DNA of 42,555 nt from a virus. Where the stretch lies: the IMG/VR virus record IMGVR_UViG_3300036766_000086, positions 1 through 42,555 of that record. One strand, 5' to 3'. This document shows, piece after piece, positions 42,430 to 42,555 of the stretch. Made by a program: the position numbers and the translations under genes. Positions within the stretch are counted from its first letter, which is position 1. Each line of letters begins with the position of its first letter. The notes beneath the pieces are model-generated. The model did not search any database. It saw only the letters and a program-made list of their open reading frames with translations, and was not told the origin of the DNA.

Positions 42430-42555
42430 GGTAAGGGGTCACGCGCTTTTGCGTGATCCCTCTTGTTGCAGCTTCCTGTGTTCAAAAGGTGTTTACAGGG
42501 ATATTATTAAAAAAGCAGCAAAGGGATGATATGAGCCTCAAACAAGATATCCGTA
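42352..42555. repeat. Terminal direct repeat (circular overlap), right copy
   Basis: Matches bases 1-204 except for 42479 (T, versus C at 128 and C in the - strand source copy at 30915). It ends inside the 101-bp duplicated segment, a plausible place for an assembler to stop. Confidence 0.9.
42417..42467 (+). repeat. attC-like site, truncated (right copy of 66-116)
   Basis: R'' GCCCAAC (42417-42423) and the stem GGGGTCACGC/GCGTGATCCC are present. The 3' end with R' is replaced by the duplicated phage segment after CTTG. Confidence 0.75.

Noticed and set aside
36632-42480. An integron integrase or phage integrase gene
   Set aside because: No tyrosine recombinase motifs (R...HxxR...Y) are seen in any sizeable frame on either strand, so the arrays are integrase-free and site-specific lysogeny is not supported.

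Overview
The window is an almost complete, circularly closing genome of a tailed phage (Caudoviricetes). Bases 1-204 recur as 42352-42555 with one mismatch (128 C, 42479 T), so the unit is about 42,351 bp. The tail genes (tube protein, frameshifted chaperone pair, tape measure, no sheath) suggest a non-contractile siphovirus. The portal, MuF, protease and neck genes resemble the Mu-type head module. The host is Gram-negative, because there is an embedded Rz/Rz1 spanin pair with a lipobox. GC content looks moderate. A beta- or gammaproteobacterium is likely, but the sequence does not name it.

Layout. 3.28-30.56 kb (+): late genes. They run from a zinc-ribbon membrane protein and a ParB-like nuclease through terminase, a portal-MuF fusion, a block of repeat-rich appendage-like proteins, two tandem radical SAM enzymes, protease/scaffold, decoration protein, capsid, a glycosyltransferase-methyltransferase-glycosyltransferase fusion, neck, tail, adhesin-like protein, and the lysis cassette (endolysin, holin candidates, Rz/Rz1). 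36.55-30.57 kb (-): a leftward operon with a Cro/YdaS-like regulator, O-like and P-like replication proteins, HTH proteins, a C5 methyltransferase with a second conserved reading frame inside it, zinc-binding small proteins, and a short cassette array. 36.6 kb to 1.84 kb across the join (+): a rightward region with a cassette array, a recombination operon (Sak-type annealing protein, SSB-like protein), more cassettes and NinG. 3.09-1.85 kb (-): a small accessory operon behind a strong sigma-70 promoter.

The most unusual feature is a set of 21 attC-like integron recombination sites (14 with both core sites, 7 partial). They separate small single-gene units in both early operons, and each array is oriented with the transcription of its operon. 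No integron integrase is encoded, so these are CALIN-like arrays carried by a phage. Cassette genes have their own ribosome binding sites, often take their stop codon from the attC R'' core, and mostly encode small zinc-ribbon or phage-type proteins. Two cassettes carry the same 138-bp noncoding element. The first + cassette lies just downstream of a phage promoter whose spacer sequence is shared with the recombination-operon promoter, which suggests one regulator controls both.

The second unusual feature is the modification enzymes placed inside the structural module (two radical SAM proteins and the three-domain fusion protein). They point to chemical decoration of virion proteins, glycans or a phage-specific substrate. 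Function names below rest on motif and family recognition by eye; no database search was run.
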